NCBI GenBank assembly: GCA_964462515.1
Contig: CAYWXK010000016.1
Span: 1-64,000, forward strand
Direction of reading: 5' to 3'
Origin: CAYWXK01 sp964462515
Lineage (GTDB): Bacteria > Planctomycetota > Phycisphaerae > Sedimentisphaerales > Anaerobacaceae
Length of the DNA stretch: 64,000 nucleotides
In this document: one piece after another, positions 9,325-19,356 of the stretch
Layout: the number at the start of each line of letters is the position of its first letter
Numbering within the stretch: position 1 is the first letter of the stretch
The notes under the pieces: generated by a model
Seen by the model: the letters and a program-made list of their open reading frames with translations, nothing else
Told to the model about the DNA's origin: nothing
Databases searched by the model: none
Program-made: the position numbers and the translations under genes

Positions 9325-9420
9325 CATTGGTTAATTGGCTAATTTGTGAGTGGTTAATTGGTCGTTCGGAATACGAATCAGTCTAATTAACCAATTAACT
9401 AATCACCAATTAACTAATTT
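9325..9420. repeat. A/T-rich TTAATTGG / CCAATTAA repeat cluster
   Basis: Several copies of GGTTAATTGG appear in direct orientation, then as CCAATTAACTAAT in inverse orientation, between two convergent genes and running into the stop codon of the minus-strand gene at 9414. The array could form a stem, but there is no GC-rich core as in a typical terminator. Confidence 0.65.
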
Positions 9421-10718
9421 TCCTCCATCCAATGCCTCGCCATAAGCGCAAAGTCTTTGAAATTTATAATGCAGTCGCCGTTGATGTCGCCGGCCACAAT
9501 TGTCTCGCAGACAGGTTCCCCGAAGTATGATTTACTGGCTTCTGCTGTGCCGCCATAAGCGCCGATATTTATAATCCCGCCATTGGGAAACGGCTCAAGG
9601 CCGATAGGACTTGCCGGGTCGCCGGCATTAATACACAAACTCGTCAATTCGTCTTTCGTCCATCGTCCTTCGTTTGCGTCCCAATGTCCGGCCTGGGATT
9701 TCAAATGATAATCGCCCTCAATCCATATATCATCCTCTCTGTACGGAGTACCAGCATCATCCCAGCGACCTGGGAGGACAAACATCGGGTCAGAGTGAAT
9801 ATTACCCTCGCCGATTTCTTCATCATCCTCATCTTCAATACACGAGTAAGTAGGGGTGCATCCCTTAAGATCATCTCCATTCTCCCAGATAATACAGTTA
9901 CGAATAATGGGGGTAACAGATTCGTATACTCTTATGCCTGCGTGTTCATAATCGCTATGCAAAGTACCAACAATAGTGTTATTTAAGATTATCATCTGTT
10001 TGCCAGATCGGGAAATTCCAATTCCCGCTCCAAAATTAAGAGCGATGAGATTGTTTAAAATAGTGGGAGAAGAATATACAACATGAATGGCACCCATACC
10101 ACAATCAGGAAAGTTCCCAAAAATTTTGTTTCTTATAATAAGGGGCGATGAGTTATCCCAACAATCAATCCCACCTGAGAATTCTGAATAATTGTTCATT
10201 ATAGTGTTATGGATAATCAAAGGAGATGAATTTTCTCCACAGTAAATTCCGCCACCCCATTCACCGCCCCAATTCCAGGTAATTATATTTCGGATAATGG
10301 TCGGTGAAGAATGATAACAAGCAATGCCTGCACATTCCAGTGATCCGCATTGTCCCCCATTAGTAATTGTAACTCCACTCAAAACACAATTAGGGTCTTC
10401 GCCGCTATTGAAAGTTACTACGGAACCGTTCTGCTGACCATCGATAACTGTTGCAGCTATGACGTCTGGATTATTTGGGTCTGTGCTCCTCAGAATAATA
10501 TTTTTCCCCTTAAAGTTGATATTTTCAAAATAAGTTCCCTCGGCAACGACAATTACATCCCCATCGTTAGAGTCATCAATCGCAGACTGAATGTTATTAA
10601 AATCCGCAGGCCCATCGTCATCGACATAAATGGTTTTTGCGGTTGCGGGAACGCTAAAGACTGCCAAAAGCAACAGAACTATTGCAAGGCAGGACCTTAT
10701 TTCTAACCTCCGGCTCAT
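9414..10718 (-). CDS. Secreted right-handed beta-helix protein with C-terminal dockerin-like module
   Basis: A signal peptide (SCLAIVLLLLAVFSVPATAK) is followed by TIYVDDDGPADFNNIQSAIDDSNDGDVIVV, the usual entry to NosD/pectate-lyase-like parallel beta-helices. Coils with repeated pattern (SSPTIIRNIITWN, SSPLIIHNTIMNN, SSPLIIRNKIFGN, SSPTILNNLIALN) span about residues 110-280. The C-terminus ends in GDINGDCIINFKDFALMARHW, a dockerin-like calcium-loop module. Proteins of this shape are abundant in Sedimentisphaerales-like genomes and probably bind or act on polysaccharide; no catalytic residues were identified. The start is supported by AGGAG 7 bp upstream of the ATG at 10718. Confidence 0.83.
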   Translation of the reverse strand: MSRRLEIRSCLAIVLLLLAVFSVPATAKTIYVDDDGPADFNNIQSAIDDSNDGDVIVVAEGTYFENINFKGKNIILRSTDPNNPDVIAATVIDGQQNGSVVTFNSGEDPNCVLSGVTITNGGQCGSLECAGIACYHSSPTIIRNIITWNWGGEWGGGIYCGENSSPLIIHNTIMNNYSEFSGGIDCWDNSSPLIIRNKIFGNFPDCGMGAIHVVYSSPTILNNLIALNFGAGIGISRSGKQMIILNNTIVGTLHSDYEHAGIRVYESVTPIIRNCIIWENGDDLKGCTPTYSCIEDEDDEEIGEGNIHSDPMFVLPGRWDDAGTPYREDDIWIEGDYHLKSQAGHWDANEGRWTKDELTSLCINAGDPASPIGLEPFPNGGIINIGAYGGTAEASKSYFGEPVCETIVAGDINGDCIINFKDFALMARHWMEEN

Positions 10719-11162
10719 AGTTTTTCTCCTGCTAAAATGTCAGATTTTGTTCTAATTCTACCAAAAGCTACCCGCACTTGTCCAGCTTTTTTAGCCTGCA
10801 TTTTTCCCAAACCGCAGACTTGTCAGATTAACCCGCCATACGGAGTGGGGGTAAACGCAGATTAAATATAAATAAATAATCAATGAAATCAGTGTAATCC
10901 TTCGGCTATGCTCAGGACAAGTTCTGTGGTTAAAAAGTGGGAGGACACTGTGAACTCGGCGTTCCGCGGTGAAAAATACAGGCCAAACAGCCTCTAAAAA
11001 TGGGCTTTCGCGAGAAAAGTATTGACATATCTATCTATTATTATCTTTAATATTATATGCTAAAATAGTTCGAACAATCAAAAGTTACAGATAAAGTTCT
11101 AAAGACAAAACAACCGCTAACATCTAAAACAAAAACATCGTGGTGGCAAAAGGAGATGGAAG
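10719..11162. other. Divergent intergenic region with word-like repeats and a promoter
   Basis: No credible gene was seen. The region holds AATCAATGAAATCAGTGTAATCC, CTTCGGCTATGCTCAGGACAAG, TCTGTGGTTAAAAAG and GTGAACTCGGCGTTCCGCGG (10875-10975). These resemble short word repeats; partial echoes are at 63479-63515 and 1618-1640. The right end holds the predicted promoter of the giant CotH gene and its strong ribosome site AAAGGAGATGG. Confidence 0.5.
11022..11051 (+). promoter_or_regulatory. Predicted promoter of the giant CotH/lamin-tail gene
   Basis: TTGACA (11022-11027) is a perfect -35 box; TTTAAT (11046-11051) after an 18-bp spacer is the best -10. The surrounding sequence is A/T-rich. 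The expected leader is about 105 bases before ATG 11163. Confidence 0.5.
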
Positions 11163-14100
11163 ATGCCCACGTCCGGCAGGGTCTGCCTGTCATCTTATGT
11201 GTTTATATTATTTTTAGCTGGTTTAGCCGGCGCCACGCCCTGTCCCAAAGGCGACCTCAATGATGACTGCAAGGTTACTTTTACCGACCTGCAGCTTTTT
11301 GCCGAGCGATGGCTGGATCCCAATTGTGCTGCCCCCGGCTGCAAATTCGACCTGGATAGTATCCCCGGCGTAAGCCTGACCGACTTTTCTCAGTTAGCAG
11401 GAAGCTGGCTTGAAGATTACAGCAAAATCACATTAACCATCAACGAGTTTATGGCCAGGAATAACAGCGACAGCGGCATCCGGGACGAATACGGTGATTA
11501 TGATGACTGGATTGAGATTTATAACTATGGCAGCGAAGCGATAAATATCGGGGGGATGTGGCTCACAGACGACATCAATGTGCCCGCGAGGTGGCAGGTT
11601 CCTCTTGATAATCCTTCAGCAACCACAATTTCTGCCGGCGGATTTTTGTTGATATGGGCTGATAGTGAAACAGGCGAAGGGACACTGCATGCCGGCTTCG
11701 GCCTTAGTTACAGTCGTGAGGATGTTGGGCTTTTTGATAGGAATGGAAATTTCATTGATGGTATTGCCTTTCGTGACCAGCAGTTGAACAAGTCATACGG
11801 TCGTCTTCCTGATGGTAGCAGTAACTGGCAGGTCTTTGATAACCCAACACCGTGGAAACCCAACGGCGTTCCACGTCCAAAGATTATCATTAATGAGATA
11901 ATGTATTATCCGTATTCCGCAGCGATACAGGGCGAGGACCTCAGGCAGGAGTATATCGAGTTGTTCAATCAGGGGGCCGAGGCGGTTCATTTGGCCGGGT
12001 GGCGGTTTAGCGACGGCGTTGATTTTAATCTCCCGGATAGAACTATCGGCTCGGGAGAATATCTTGTTGTAGCTGCGGATGTGAATGAATTTGCGGCAAA
12101 GTATCCTGCTGTGAGTAACGTCATTGGCGGCTGGAGCGGCCATCTGAGCAACTCAGGCGAAGAGGTTGAACTGGTTGACCAGATGGGTGTGAGGATTGAC
12201 CAGGTCCACTATGCCGATGAAGGCGATTGGGCGGTGCGTCAACTTGGCCCATTAGACTATTACCACCGCGGCTGGGAATGGTCGGACCAGCACGATGGCG
12301 GCGGCAAGTCACTGGAGCTGATAAATCCGGCGCTATCCAACGAATACGGACAAAACTGGGCGGCGAGCGTCAGTAATGAAGGCACGCCAGGCCGAATTAA
12401 CTCTGTTAATAACGGTAACATTGCACCTATAATTGTAGATGTGGTGCATACTCCAATTATCCCCGGTCCCAGCGACCTTGTAACAGTTACCGCTCGCATT
12501 ATTGACGAGCTGGCAAGCGGCGTCATTGTTACATTGAATTACAGTGTTGACAGTTCTGCATATAATAACCAAAACACCTACCCTCACTATGTCGCCGGCG
12601 ACTATAACAATCTGACAATGTTTGATGATGGGGCGCATAGTGACGGTGCGGCGGGTGATGGGATTTACGGGGCGCAAATACCGGCTCATAAGGACGGCAC
12701 AATTATCGAGTTCTTTATCAGGGCAAGAGACGCCGGTGCAAATACACGCACCTGGCCTGCGCCAAGCGTTGTTGATGGCATACCGGAGCAGGTAACCAAT
12801 GTCCTTTACCAGGTAGATGATTCTTATGACCCGAATGCGCATTGGGTGCCCGGCAGCCAGCCAGTTTATTACATAATTATGACGGAGATGGAGCGAGGCA
12901 GGCTGGAAGACATCGGGGATGACGGCGACCCGTTCACCGGCGAGGGCGCAACAGATGCTCAGATGAATGCGACTTTTATCAGTGTGGATGGGGTGGACAT
13001 TAAAGCTCGTTATCACGTTGGCGTCCGAAATAGAGGCAACCGCACCCGCGTTGACCCGCCGATGAATTACCGTGTTAACTTTCCGCACGATTGTCCCTGG
13101 AAAGACGTAAAGGCTCTCAACATAAATAGCAAGTATCCTCACCTTCAACTGATGGGCAGCACGCTGTTCCAAATGGCGGGTTTGCCTGCCGCCAATGCAA
13201 CGGCCGTGCAGGTGCGGATAAACGGCGAGAACCTTGCTGCAAGCGATTATGGCCGGACGTATAACTCGTATGTTGCTCTTGAGGCTTATGATAGTGATTG
13301 GGCCAGCAACCATTTCCCGGATGATGACGCCGGTAACTTGTATCGCTGCACTTACTTTGTATTGCCGGGGGGAGGCAGAACCTTCGCCGACCTTTATTAC
13401 AAGGAAACCCCGGGCCAGACTCCCGACCCTGACGATTATCGAGACAACTACACCAAAGAGACCAACGTGGCCGTGGATGATTACTCGGATTTGTTCAAAC
13501 TAATAGACAAGCTTAATAATCCAGGCATCCCTGACGCCAGCTTTATCGCAGAAGTAAGTAAAGTCCTCAATCTTGAAAAATGGATGCGTTATATAGCCAC
13601 CGATGCTCTGGCAGGCAACCGTGAGGGAGGCCTTTACGAAGGAGAAGGCGATGACTATGCAATGTATTGCGGCATTGAAGACCCGCGGTTCTGGCTGCTC
13701 CCACACGACATGGACACCCTACTGGGGCAGGGCGACCACGATTATCAACCACAGCGCGATATCTTCGCATACGCGGGGGTGGAAGGATTGAAACGCTTGT
13801 TCGGTAACCCGGATGCACTGAAGCTCTACTACAGCAGGTACCAGAACCTTATCAATACGGTCTTTGCGCCCGAGAATATCTATCCCTTGATAGACCAGAG
13901 ACTGGCTGATTGGGTGCCTCAATCTGAGATTGAAGGTTCTAACGGTATCAAGCAGTTTGTAGTTGAGCGGGCCAAAAGCATATTGTATGGCGGATACCCA
14001 AGTGCAGAAAGCGCTCCACAAATCCCACAGACATTCACAATCAATTGCAGCCTGACGATGGTCAACGGTTTCTATCAAACTGCCACGAACAAGGTTTCTC

Positions 14101-17100
14101 TTAACGGCACAGCTAACGCAATCGATACACGCTCTGTGAAGGTGAATGGCCAATTGGCTACATGGTCGCAGAGATACGGCACATGGTCTATTAGCAATAT
14201 TGCCCTTAATCCCGGCATCAACCGCATTGTCGTCCAGACATTCGGCGGCCCCAACGGCAGCGGTGATGAATTCGAAAACAGATACATTGACATCTGGTAT
14301 AACGATGGAAACGTTACGGACATCAGCGGGACACTGGCAAGCAATACAGTCCTTAATGCTTCTTCGGGCCCGTGGCGAGTAACCGGAATTGTTACCGTGC
14401 CTGCCACAGTTACGTTGATCATTGAGCCCGGCACTACAATTTTCTTCGAGCCTAATACCAAAATAGTTATCAATGGCAGACTCGCTGCTGAGGGAATGGA
14501 ATACCGGTTCATTCGTTTTACACGAACGCCCGGTTCAGGCGGTATATGGGGAGGACTACAGTTTGCTAATACCGTCCGTGATAATCGTATCACATACGCC
14601 GTGCTCGAATACGGCCAGACCGACGATGGTATGATAGGCCTGACCAACTCCAGTGTGCTACTCGACCACCTTACACTGGATAATACCATTCTGAACCGCA
14701 TCCGGACCGAGAATTCGTCTCTGGTGCTGCGGAACTCTATCTTTACGGACACCGTGCCGCCCGGGCAGCCGCCCACTGACAACCGCACGGAACATATCTG
14801 GGGCACCGGCGTTCCTGTCGGCGGGCAATTCATCGTCGAGAACAATGTTTTCGGCAGGACCCCCGGGCACAATGACGCAATAGACTTTGACGGGGCGCAG
14901 CGTCCGAACCCCATTCCTCAAATCCTTAACAACGTATTTCTCGGCGGCGGCGACGATGCCCTTGACCTCGAGACCGATGCTCACGTTGAAGGCAACGTAT
15001 TTGCCAACTACATCAGGGATGAGTATAACACCGCTTCCGGTGAGTCAAACGTAATCTCCGCCGGCGGCGGCAGGCATTACGTTATAGTCCGCAATATCTT
15101 CCGTAACGCGCAACACGTTGCACAGGTCAAAGACGATGCCTTCCTGACGTTTGTGAACAACACGGTTGTCGATGCCTGTGAGGCGGCCATATATTTCGAT
15201 CTCGGCCTGCCTGGCAGGGAACCCGGCAGAGGCGCATACGTGGACGGCACGAGCTTCTGGGATACCCCGGAGATATTTGCAGGGGTTGTCGTCACTACAG
15301 AGCTTACCGTTAATCGTTCGATTATTCCGTTGCAGTGGCACTATCTTGGCAATGGTAATATCGATGCCGACCCGCTTTTTGTTGACCCCAATAGCGACCT
15401 GCATATAAAGCCGATGTCACCGGCGATTGGAACAGGCCCGTGTGGGCTTGATATGGGTGCGTATGTGCCGGCGGGAGCTGCTGTCTGCGGCGAGCCTGAT
15501 GCAGTAACATATCGGACGCAGGCTACGGTAACTGTCGATGGGCCGGGTATTACACAATACAAATACCGGTTCAAAGATAACGATTCGTTAAGCGACTGGA
15601 GCGGCGAATTCGACGTCAATACACCTATTATATTAACCAGCCTGCAAAATGGACATTCTTATACAGTTTATGCAACGGGAAAGAATTCCGCCGGCGTCTG
15701 GCAAAGCGACCCGTGTTACGCCACCTCAAGAACCTGGAGGATTGATACCTCTTTTAAGAAATTGGTTATAAATGAAATATTGGCGCATACTCACGGGTCT
15801 GACCCTGACCTGATTGAGCTGTATTACGATGGGCCGCCCGGAAGCTGGATTGATTTGACCGGTATGAGCTTAACCGACGATGCGGCTGAGCCAAATAAGT
15901 TTGTCTTTAGCAGCGATACCGTCATTACGACCATTATGCATCCTGGTGATTATATGGTGCTCTACGGCGACCTCAATACGCATTTACAAAATCACATAGG
16001 ATTTGCGTTATATAGTGAAGGAGAGGCGCTTTATCTATATGAAAGGGCGGTTAATGACGTGCGACAACTTATTGACTCAGTGGTGCACGGGCCGCAGATA
16101 AACAACTACTCCATCGGACGAACTGGTTTTAGCGGTGTCTGGAAATTGAATAAACCTACCTTCGGATATGCCAATGTTGTCCAGCCGCTCGGCGACCCGT
16201 ATAAGCTGAAAATCAACGAATGGCTGGCGAACGAAGAGGTTATGTTCGAGGAAGACTTCATTGAGTTATATAATCCCTGCGACCAGCCGGTAGATTTGAG
16301 CGAACTGTATCTTACAGAGAATCCCGTTACCCAGCCGGGCAAGCAGAAGTTAGGCCCGCTTAGTTTTATACCTCCTGATGGTTACGCTGTATTTGTAGCG
16401 GATGATGTTAATAGTCCCGGGCATCTTGACTTTAAGCTATCCGGCGATGGTGAAATAATAGGACTATTTGATGCCCAGCTTAACGAGATTGACAAGGTGC
16501 TTTATGGTCCACAGACGACCAATGTTTCGCAAGGGCTCTCACCGGATGGTTCAAAACATTTTGAATTCTTTGAATTACCTACGCCGCACGTTGCCAATGC
16601 GGTAACTGAAACAATAATAAGGACCATTGTAGCTGAGAGCGCAGCCAAGAAAGTGCTTGTGCCAACGGGACCCGTTAGTGATAACTGGAAGGGCGGTAAT
16701 GAACCGTTTAACGATTCCGGCTGGAATAGCGCCACTTATATTTCCGGCAAGGCCGGCGGGGTAGGCTACGACGCAACTCAGACCCTCTATGACCCATACA
16801 TCAGCTACGATGTCGAAGCCAGGATGTATAGCCCGGGTCAGAATGACACCTGTTATATTCGCATTCCATTTACTGTTGAACCAAACTACATTGGTAACAT
16901 CACCGATATGACAGTGGGGGTAAAATATGACGATGGATTTATCGTTTATCTAAACGGTGTTAAGATTGCTGAAAAGTATGCGCCTGCTTCACCGCAGTGG
17001 AATTCCGGCGCCACCGGCACCCACTCTGACAGTCTTGCGGTGAACTTTGAAAACTTTGTAGTATCTAATTATATAGAGCAGCTAAAACCCGGCCAGAACA

Positions 17101-17681
17101 TTCTTGCCATACACGGCTTGAATCAATCCGGCAACCGCTCCGACTTTCTTATCTCCGTCGAGCTTGTTGTTACCGTTACGATGTCACAAAACCATCCGAT
17201 TGAAAAACTTATGAGCCTTGTGGATGGCCTGCGCATCACCGAGATAATGTACCACGACCCCAACGGCAGCAACTTCGATTACATTGAACTAAAGAATATC
17301 ACTGATGCGCCGCTTGACCTCAATGGCGTGCGTTTTACCGAAGGCATTGAGTTCACATTCCCGCAATCTGCCCTCGATAGCGGCTGCTATGTTGTCGTCG
17401 TCGCGCATAGACCTTCATTCGAATCGCAATACGGAACCGCAGGTATTACAATTGCAGGTGAGTACTCCGGAAACTTGAGCAATGGGGGTGATGGATTACT
17501 GCTGCAACTACCCTGGCCTTATGAAGCGGCGATAATGCGTTTTGAGTATAACGACACGTGGTATCCGACAACCGACGGCGGCGGCTACTCATTAGTGATA
17601 CGGGATGAAACGGCGGAGCCGAAAAGCTGGGATGAGGCAGAAAGCTGGCAGGCCTCTTACCCCCGCCCCGGAAGACCTTAA
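11163..17681 (+). CDS. Giant secreted protein: dockerin-like, lamin-tail, CotH kinase and beta-helix domains
   Basis: This is a 2172-residue protein. Residues 1-24 are a signal peptide. About 27-85 hold a dockerin-like pair (GDLNDDCKVTFTDLQLFAERW, then DLDSIPGVSLTDFSQLAGSW). Lamin-tail domains begin near residues 92 (INEFMARNNS, DWIEIYNYGS) and 240 (INEIMYYP, YIELFNQGA), and again near 1533, 1680 and 2022. Between about 560 and 930 lies a CotH kinase-like domain (NYRVNFPHDCPWKDVKALNI; ATDALAGNREGG; WLLPHDMDTLLG with the metal-binding D-x-D near residue 848). A parallel beta-helix follows from about 1059 to 1460. CotH domains phosphorylate secreted proteins; lamin-tail domains are adhesion or binding modules. 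AAAGGAGATGG lies just upstream of ATG 11163. It ends without a sorting signal. The GH172 gene follows on the same strand. Domain calls are strong; the target is unknown. Confidence 0.85.
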   Translation: MPTSGRVCLSSYVFILFLAGLAGATPCPKGDLNDDCKVTFTDLQLFAERWLDPNCAAPGCKFDLDSIPGVSLTDFSQLAGSWLEDYSKITLTINEFMARNNSDSGIRDEYGDYDDWIEIYNYGSEAINIGGMWLTDDINVPARWQVPLDNPSATTISAGGFLLIWADSETGEGTLHAGFGLSYSREDVGLFDRNGNFIDGIAFRDQQLNKSYGRLPDGSSNWQVFDNPTPWKPNGVPRPKIIINEIMYYPYSAAIQGEDLRQEYIELFNQGAEAVHLAGWRFSDGVDFNLPDRTIGSGEYLVVAADVNEFAAKYPAVSNVIGGWSGHLSNSGEEVELVDQMGVRIDQVHYADEGDWAVRQLGPLDYYHRGWEWSDQHDGGGKSLELINPALSNEYGQNWAASVSNEGTPGRINSVNNGNIAPIIVDVVHTPIIPGPSDLVTVTARIIDELASGVIVTLNYSVDSSAYNNQNTYPHYVAGDYNNLTMFDDGAHSDGAAGDGIYGAQIPAHKDGTIIEFFIRARDAGANTRTWPAPSVVDGIPEQVTNVLYQVDDSYDPNAHWVPGSQPVYYIIMTEMERGRLEDIGDDGDPFTGEGATDAQMNATFISVDGVDIKARYHVGVRNRGNRTRVDPPMNYRVNFPHDCPWKDVKALNINSKYPHLQLMGSTLFQMAGLPAANATAVQVRINGENLAASDYGRTYNSYVALEAYDSDWASNHFPDDDAGNLYRCTYFVLPGGGRTFADLYYKETPGQTPDPDDYRDNYTKETNVAVDDYSDLFKLIDKLNNPGIPDASFIAEVSKVLNLEKWMRYIATDALAGNREGGLYEGEGDDYAMYCGIEDPRFWLLPHDMDTLLGQGDHDYQPQRDIFAYAGVEGLKRLFGNPDALKLYYSRYQNLINTVFAPENIYPLIDQRLADWVPQSEIEGSNGIKQFVVERAKSILYGGYPSAESAPQIPQTFTINCSLTMVNGFYQTATNKVSLNGTANAIDTRSVKVNGQLATWSQRYGTWSISNIALNPGINRIVVQTFGGPNGSGDEFENRYIDIWYNDGNVTDISGTLASNTVLNASSGPWRVTGIVTVPATVTLIIEPGTTIFFEPNTKIVINGRLAAEGMEYRFIRFTRTPGSGGIWGGLQFANTVRDNRITYAVLEYGQTDDGMIGLTNSSVLLDHLTLDNTILNRIRTENSSLVLRNSIFTDTVPPGQPPTDNRTEHIWGTGVPVGGQFIVENNVFGRTPGHNDAIDFDGAQRPNPIPQILNNVFLGGGDDALDLETDAHVEGNVFANYIRDEYNTASGESNVISAGGGRHYVIVRNIFRNAQHVAQVKDDAFLTFVNNTVVDACEAAIYFDLGLPGREPGRGAYVDGTSFWDTPEIFAGVVVTTELTVNRSIIPLQWHYLGNGNIDADPLFVDPNSDLHIKPMSPAIGTGPCGLDMGAYVPAGAAVCGEPDAVTYRTQATVTVDGPGITQYKYRFKDNDSLSDWSGEFDVNTPIILTSLQNGHSYTVYATGKNSAGVWQSDPCYATSRTWRIDTSFKKLVINEILAHTHGSDPDLIELYYDGPPGSWIDLTGMSLTDDAAEPNKFVFSSDTVITTIMHPGDYMVLYGDLNTHLQNHIGFALYSEGEALYLYERAVNDVRQLIDSVVHGPQINNYSIGRTGFSGVWKLNKPTFGYANVVQPLGDPYKLKINEWLANEEVMFEEDFIELYNPCDQPVDLSELYLTENPVTQPGKQKLGPLSFIPPDGYAVFVADDVNSPGHLDFKLSGDGEIIGLFDAQLNEIDKVLYGPQTTNVSQGLSPDGSKHFEFFELPTPHVANAVTETIIRTIVAESAAKKVLVPTGPVSDNWKGGNEPFNDSGWNSATYISGKAGGVGYDATQTLYDPYISYDVEARMYSPGQNDTCYIRIPFTVEPNYIGNITDMTVGVKYDDGFIVYLNGVKIAEKYAPASPQWNSGATGTHSDSLAVNFENFVVSNYIEQLKPGQNILAIHGLNQSGNRSDFLISVELVVTVTMSQNHPIEKLMSLVDGLRITEIMYHDPNGSNFDYIELKNITDAPLDLNGVRFTEGIEFTFPQSALDSGCYVVVVAHRPSFESQYGTAGITIAGEYSGNLSNGGDGLLLQLPWPYEAAIMRFEYNDTWYPTTDGGGYSLVIRDETAEPKSWDEAESWQASYPRPGRP

Positions 17682-17708
17682 AACTACCGCAGCCCCGCAC
17701 CAGGGACT

Positions 17709-17790
17709 TGGCCACAAAGACACAAAGGCACAAAATAAAAATGAATATATCACAATAATATTAGTGTCTTGGTGCCTTCGTGGCTAAAAA
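17709..17790. repeat. Inverted pair of ACAAAG/CTTGGTG word repeats
   Basis: A 21-base stretch at 17711-17731 (GCCACAAAGACACAAAGGCAC) matches the reverse complement of 17764-17784 at 17 of 21 positions, giving a long imperfect stem around a 32-base loop. A related phrase is at 63441-63461. The pair lies between the CotH gene and the GH172 gene and could act as a transcript-end structure, though no U-tract is obvious. Confidence 0.6.
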
Positions 17791-17826
17791 ACGGAGACAG
17801 TTTTGATAATTCAGTGGAGGTAAGTT

Positions 17827-19356
17827 ATGGCAAATTGTGTGAACTTTTGTGTTTTAGCGGTGAGCTTAATTCTTGCGCCGGTGCCAAATGAAATTTTGGG
17901 GCTTGATAACCTTGCGTATCTATCCTCAGGGCAAACGGCGATGCAAAACGCCCTGTGGATTGAAAATCCGCTGAGCGCGCGATTCAACACGTCGAAGCGT
18001 GTGGTGGTAGCCGACATAAACGGCCCGGCAACGATTACTATGATTCATTTTGCTATGCCGGCGGTGCTGAAACTGAATCGCGATGTGCTTTTGAAGATGT
18101 ACTGGGATGGCGAAAAGTCTCCGAGCGTTGATTGTCCTCTGGTTGATTTCTTTTGCGACCCGGCCGGTCTGCGAGACGAGGTTAATACAGCTATAGTGAA
18201 CAAGCGGCGTGGTTTCAATGCTTATTTCCCTATGCCATTTCGCAAATCCGCTAAAATCGAGCTGCTTTATGATGGGCCGGTCGAACCGGGCGAAGAGCTA
18301 TGGAAAATTATGCCCTGTTACAGTTACGTTATGTTCCGAAAGGCAGATAGAATTTCTAAAGACGTCGGCTACTTTCATTCGCACTGGCGGCAGGAAGGTC
18401 TGCTATTGGGCGAGCGCGATTATGTAGCGCTGGATGCAAAGGGTAAGGGGAAGTTTGTCGGCTGGAATGTAACAGTGCGGCGGCCTGGGCGGGCAGGTTA
18501 TCCGGTGGATGAGAACGAAAAGTTCTACATTGACGGTGAAACTACTCCATCAATAGAATTTCAGGGGCTTGAAGATTCGTTCGGATTTAGCTGGGGATTT
18601 CCGGAAACTCAGAGTATGTTCCCGCTGACCGGATACTTTCCATTCTATAAAGGTGCGGTCGGCTACCGCTTTTTCATCAATGATGCCATCAGCTTCGAGA
18701 AATCGCTGCGTGTGACGATTGGTTTTGGCTCCAACGAGGACCCGGTGTTTCGTAACCAGTTTGGCAAACCCGGTAGCACGCTGCAGTTTTCGAGTGTGGT
18801 GTACTGGTATCAGCTTGAGCCGCACGCAATGCTGCCGCCGATGCCATCTGCAGCCGAGCGAGCGCCGGCGCCGGAAGCAGCCTTCTGGCCTGACAGTGAA
18901 AAACTACCCACGAGCGATGAGCTAAAGAAGCGCGGGGTGTATTTGCTGATGCTGTGCGGCCGTCCGGAACAGGAAATTATTTATGCCGACTCTGGTTTTG
19001 CTGCGTCGGCAAAATCGGGATATGCCTTCGATGGCTGGGAGCTGCCGGTGTATCACTGCCGGGCCGCGGACCAGGAACTGGTAATCGAACTGACTGTGCC
19101 TAAAGGGGCGGAGGGAACAGTGCGGCTATATGTGATTGACCCGGACAACTTCCAGGGAGGGCGCAAACAGACTGTTACCATAGTGGGTAAAGCACTGGGC
19201 ATAGTAGAAAATTTTCAAAAAGGCCGATGGCTTGAACAATCCATCAGCAGCAATGAATCAGCCGATGGCAAAATTGTCCTTTCGGCCCGCAACGCCCGCC
19301 AAGACTCCAACGCAGTTATCTCGATTATCGAATGGCTGGAGTCCCGCACCAATTAA
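17827..19356 (+). CDS. DUF2961 / glycoside hydrolase family 172 protein, exported
   Basis: After a short signal peptide (FCVLAVSLILAPVPNEILG), the protein shows the DUF2961 fold: LSSGQTAMQNALWIENPLSARF, a VADINGPATITMIHF strand, a DVLLKMYWDGEKSPSVDCPLVDFF segment and FNAYFPMPFRKSAKIEL. These are the hallmark of GH172, whose studied members act on fructofuranosyl or arabinofuranosyl linkages (difructose dianhydride enzymes, D-arabinofuranosidases). The middle part (ETTPSIEFQGLEDSFGFSWGF) matches the conserved DExxxGTGxEDYF-like region but lacks the usual DYF, so activity or specificity may differ. The C-terminal ~130 residues form a separate beta domain. SD GGAGG lies upstream of ATG 17827. 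The enzyme sits between the giant CotH protein and the LamG family, consistent with an extracellular glycan locus. Confidence 0.8.
   Translation: MANCVNFCVLAVSLILAPVPNEILGLDNLAYLSSGQTAMQNALWIENPLSARFNTSKRVVVADINGPATITMIHFAMPAVLKLNRDVLLKMYWDGEKSPSVDCPLVDFFCDPAGLRDEVNTAIVNKRRGFNAYFPMPFRKSAKIELLYDGPVEPGEELWKIMPCYSYVMFRKADRISKDVGYFHSHWRQEGLLLGERDYVALDAKGKGKFVGWNVTVRRPGRAGYPVDENEKFYIDGETTPSIEFQGLEDSFGFSWGFPETQSMFPLTGYFPFYKGAVGYRFFINDAISFEKSLRVTIGFGSNEDPVFRNQFGKPGSTLQFSSVVYWYQLEPHAMLPPMPSAAERAPAPEAAFWPDSEKLPTSDELKKRGVYLLMLCGRPEQEIIYADSGFAASAKSGYAFDGWELPVYHCRAADQELVIELTVPKGAEGTVRLYVIDPDNFQGGRKQTVTIVGKALGIVENFQKGRWLEQSISSNESADGKIVLSARNARQDSNAVISIIEWLESRTN

Noticed and set aside
11060..11100. tRNA-like GTTCGAA near the CotH promoter
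   Set aside because: No acceptor stem, D arm or anticodon arm could be drawn around it.
12333..13313. Open frame of 326 codons on the minus strand inside the giant CotH gene
   Set aside because: It lies fully opposite a well-supported gene, has odd composition (many His, Ile, Asn), no ribosome site and no family motif.
14075..14914. Open frame of 279 codons on the minus strand inside the giant CotH gene
   Set aside because: Antisense to the beta-helix part; no recognisable domain.
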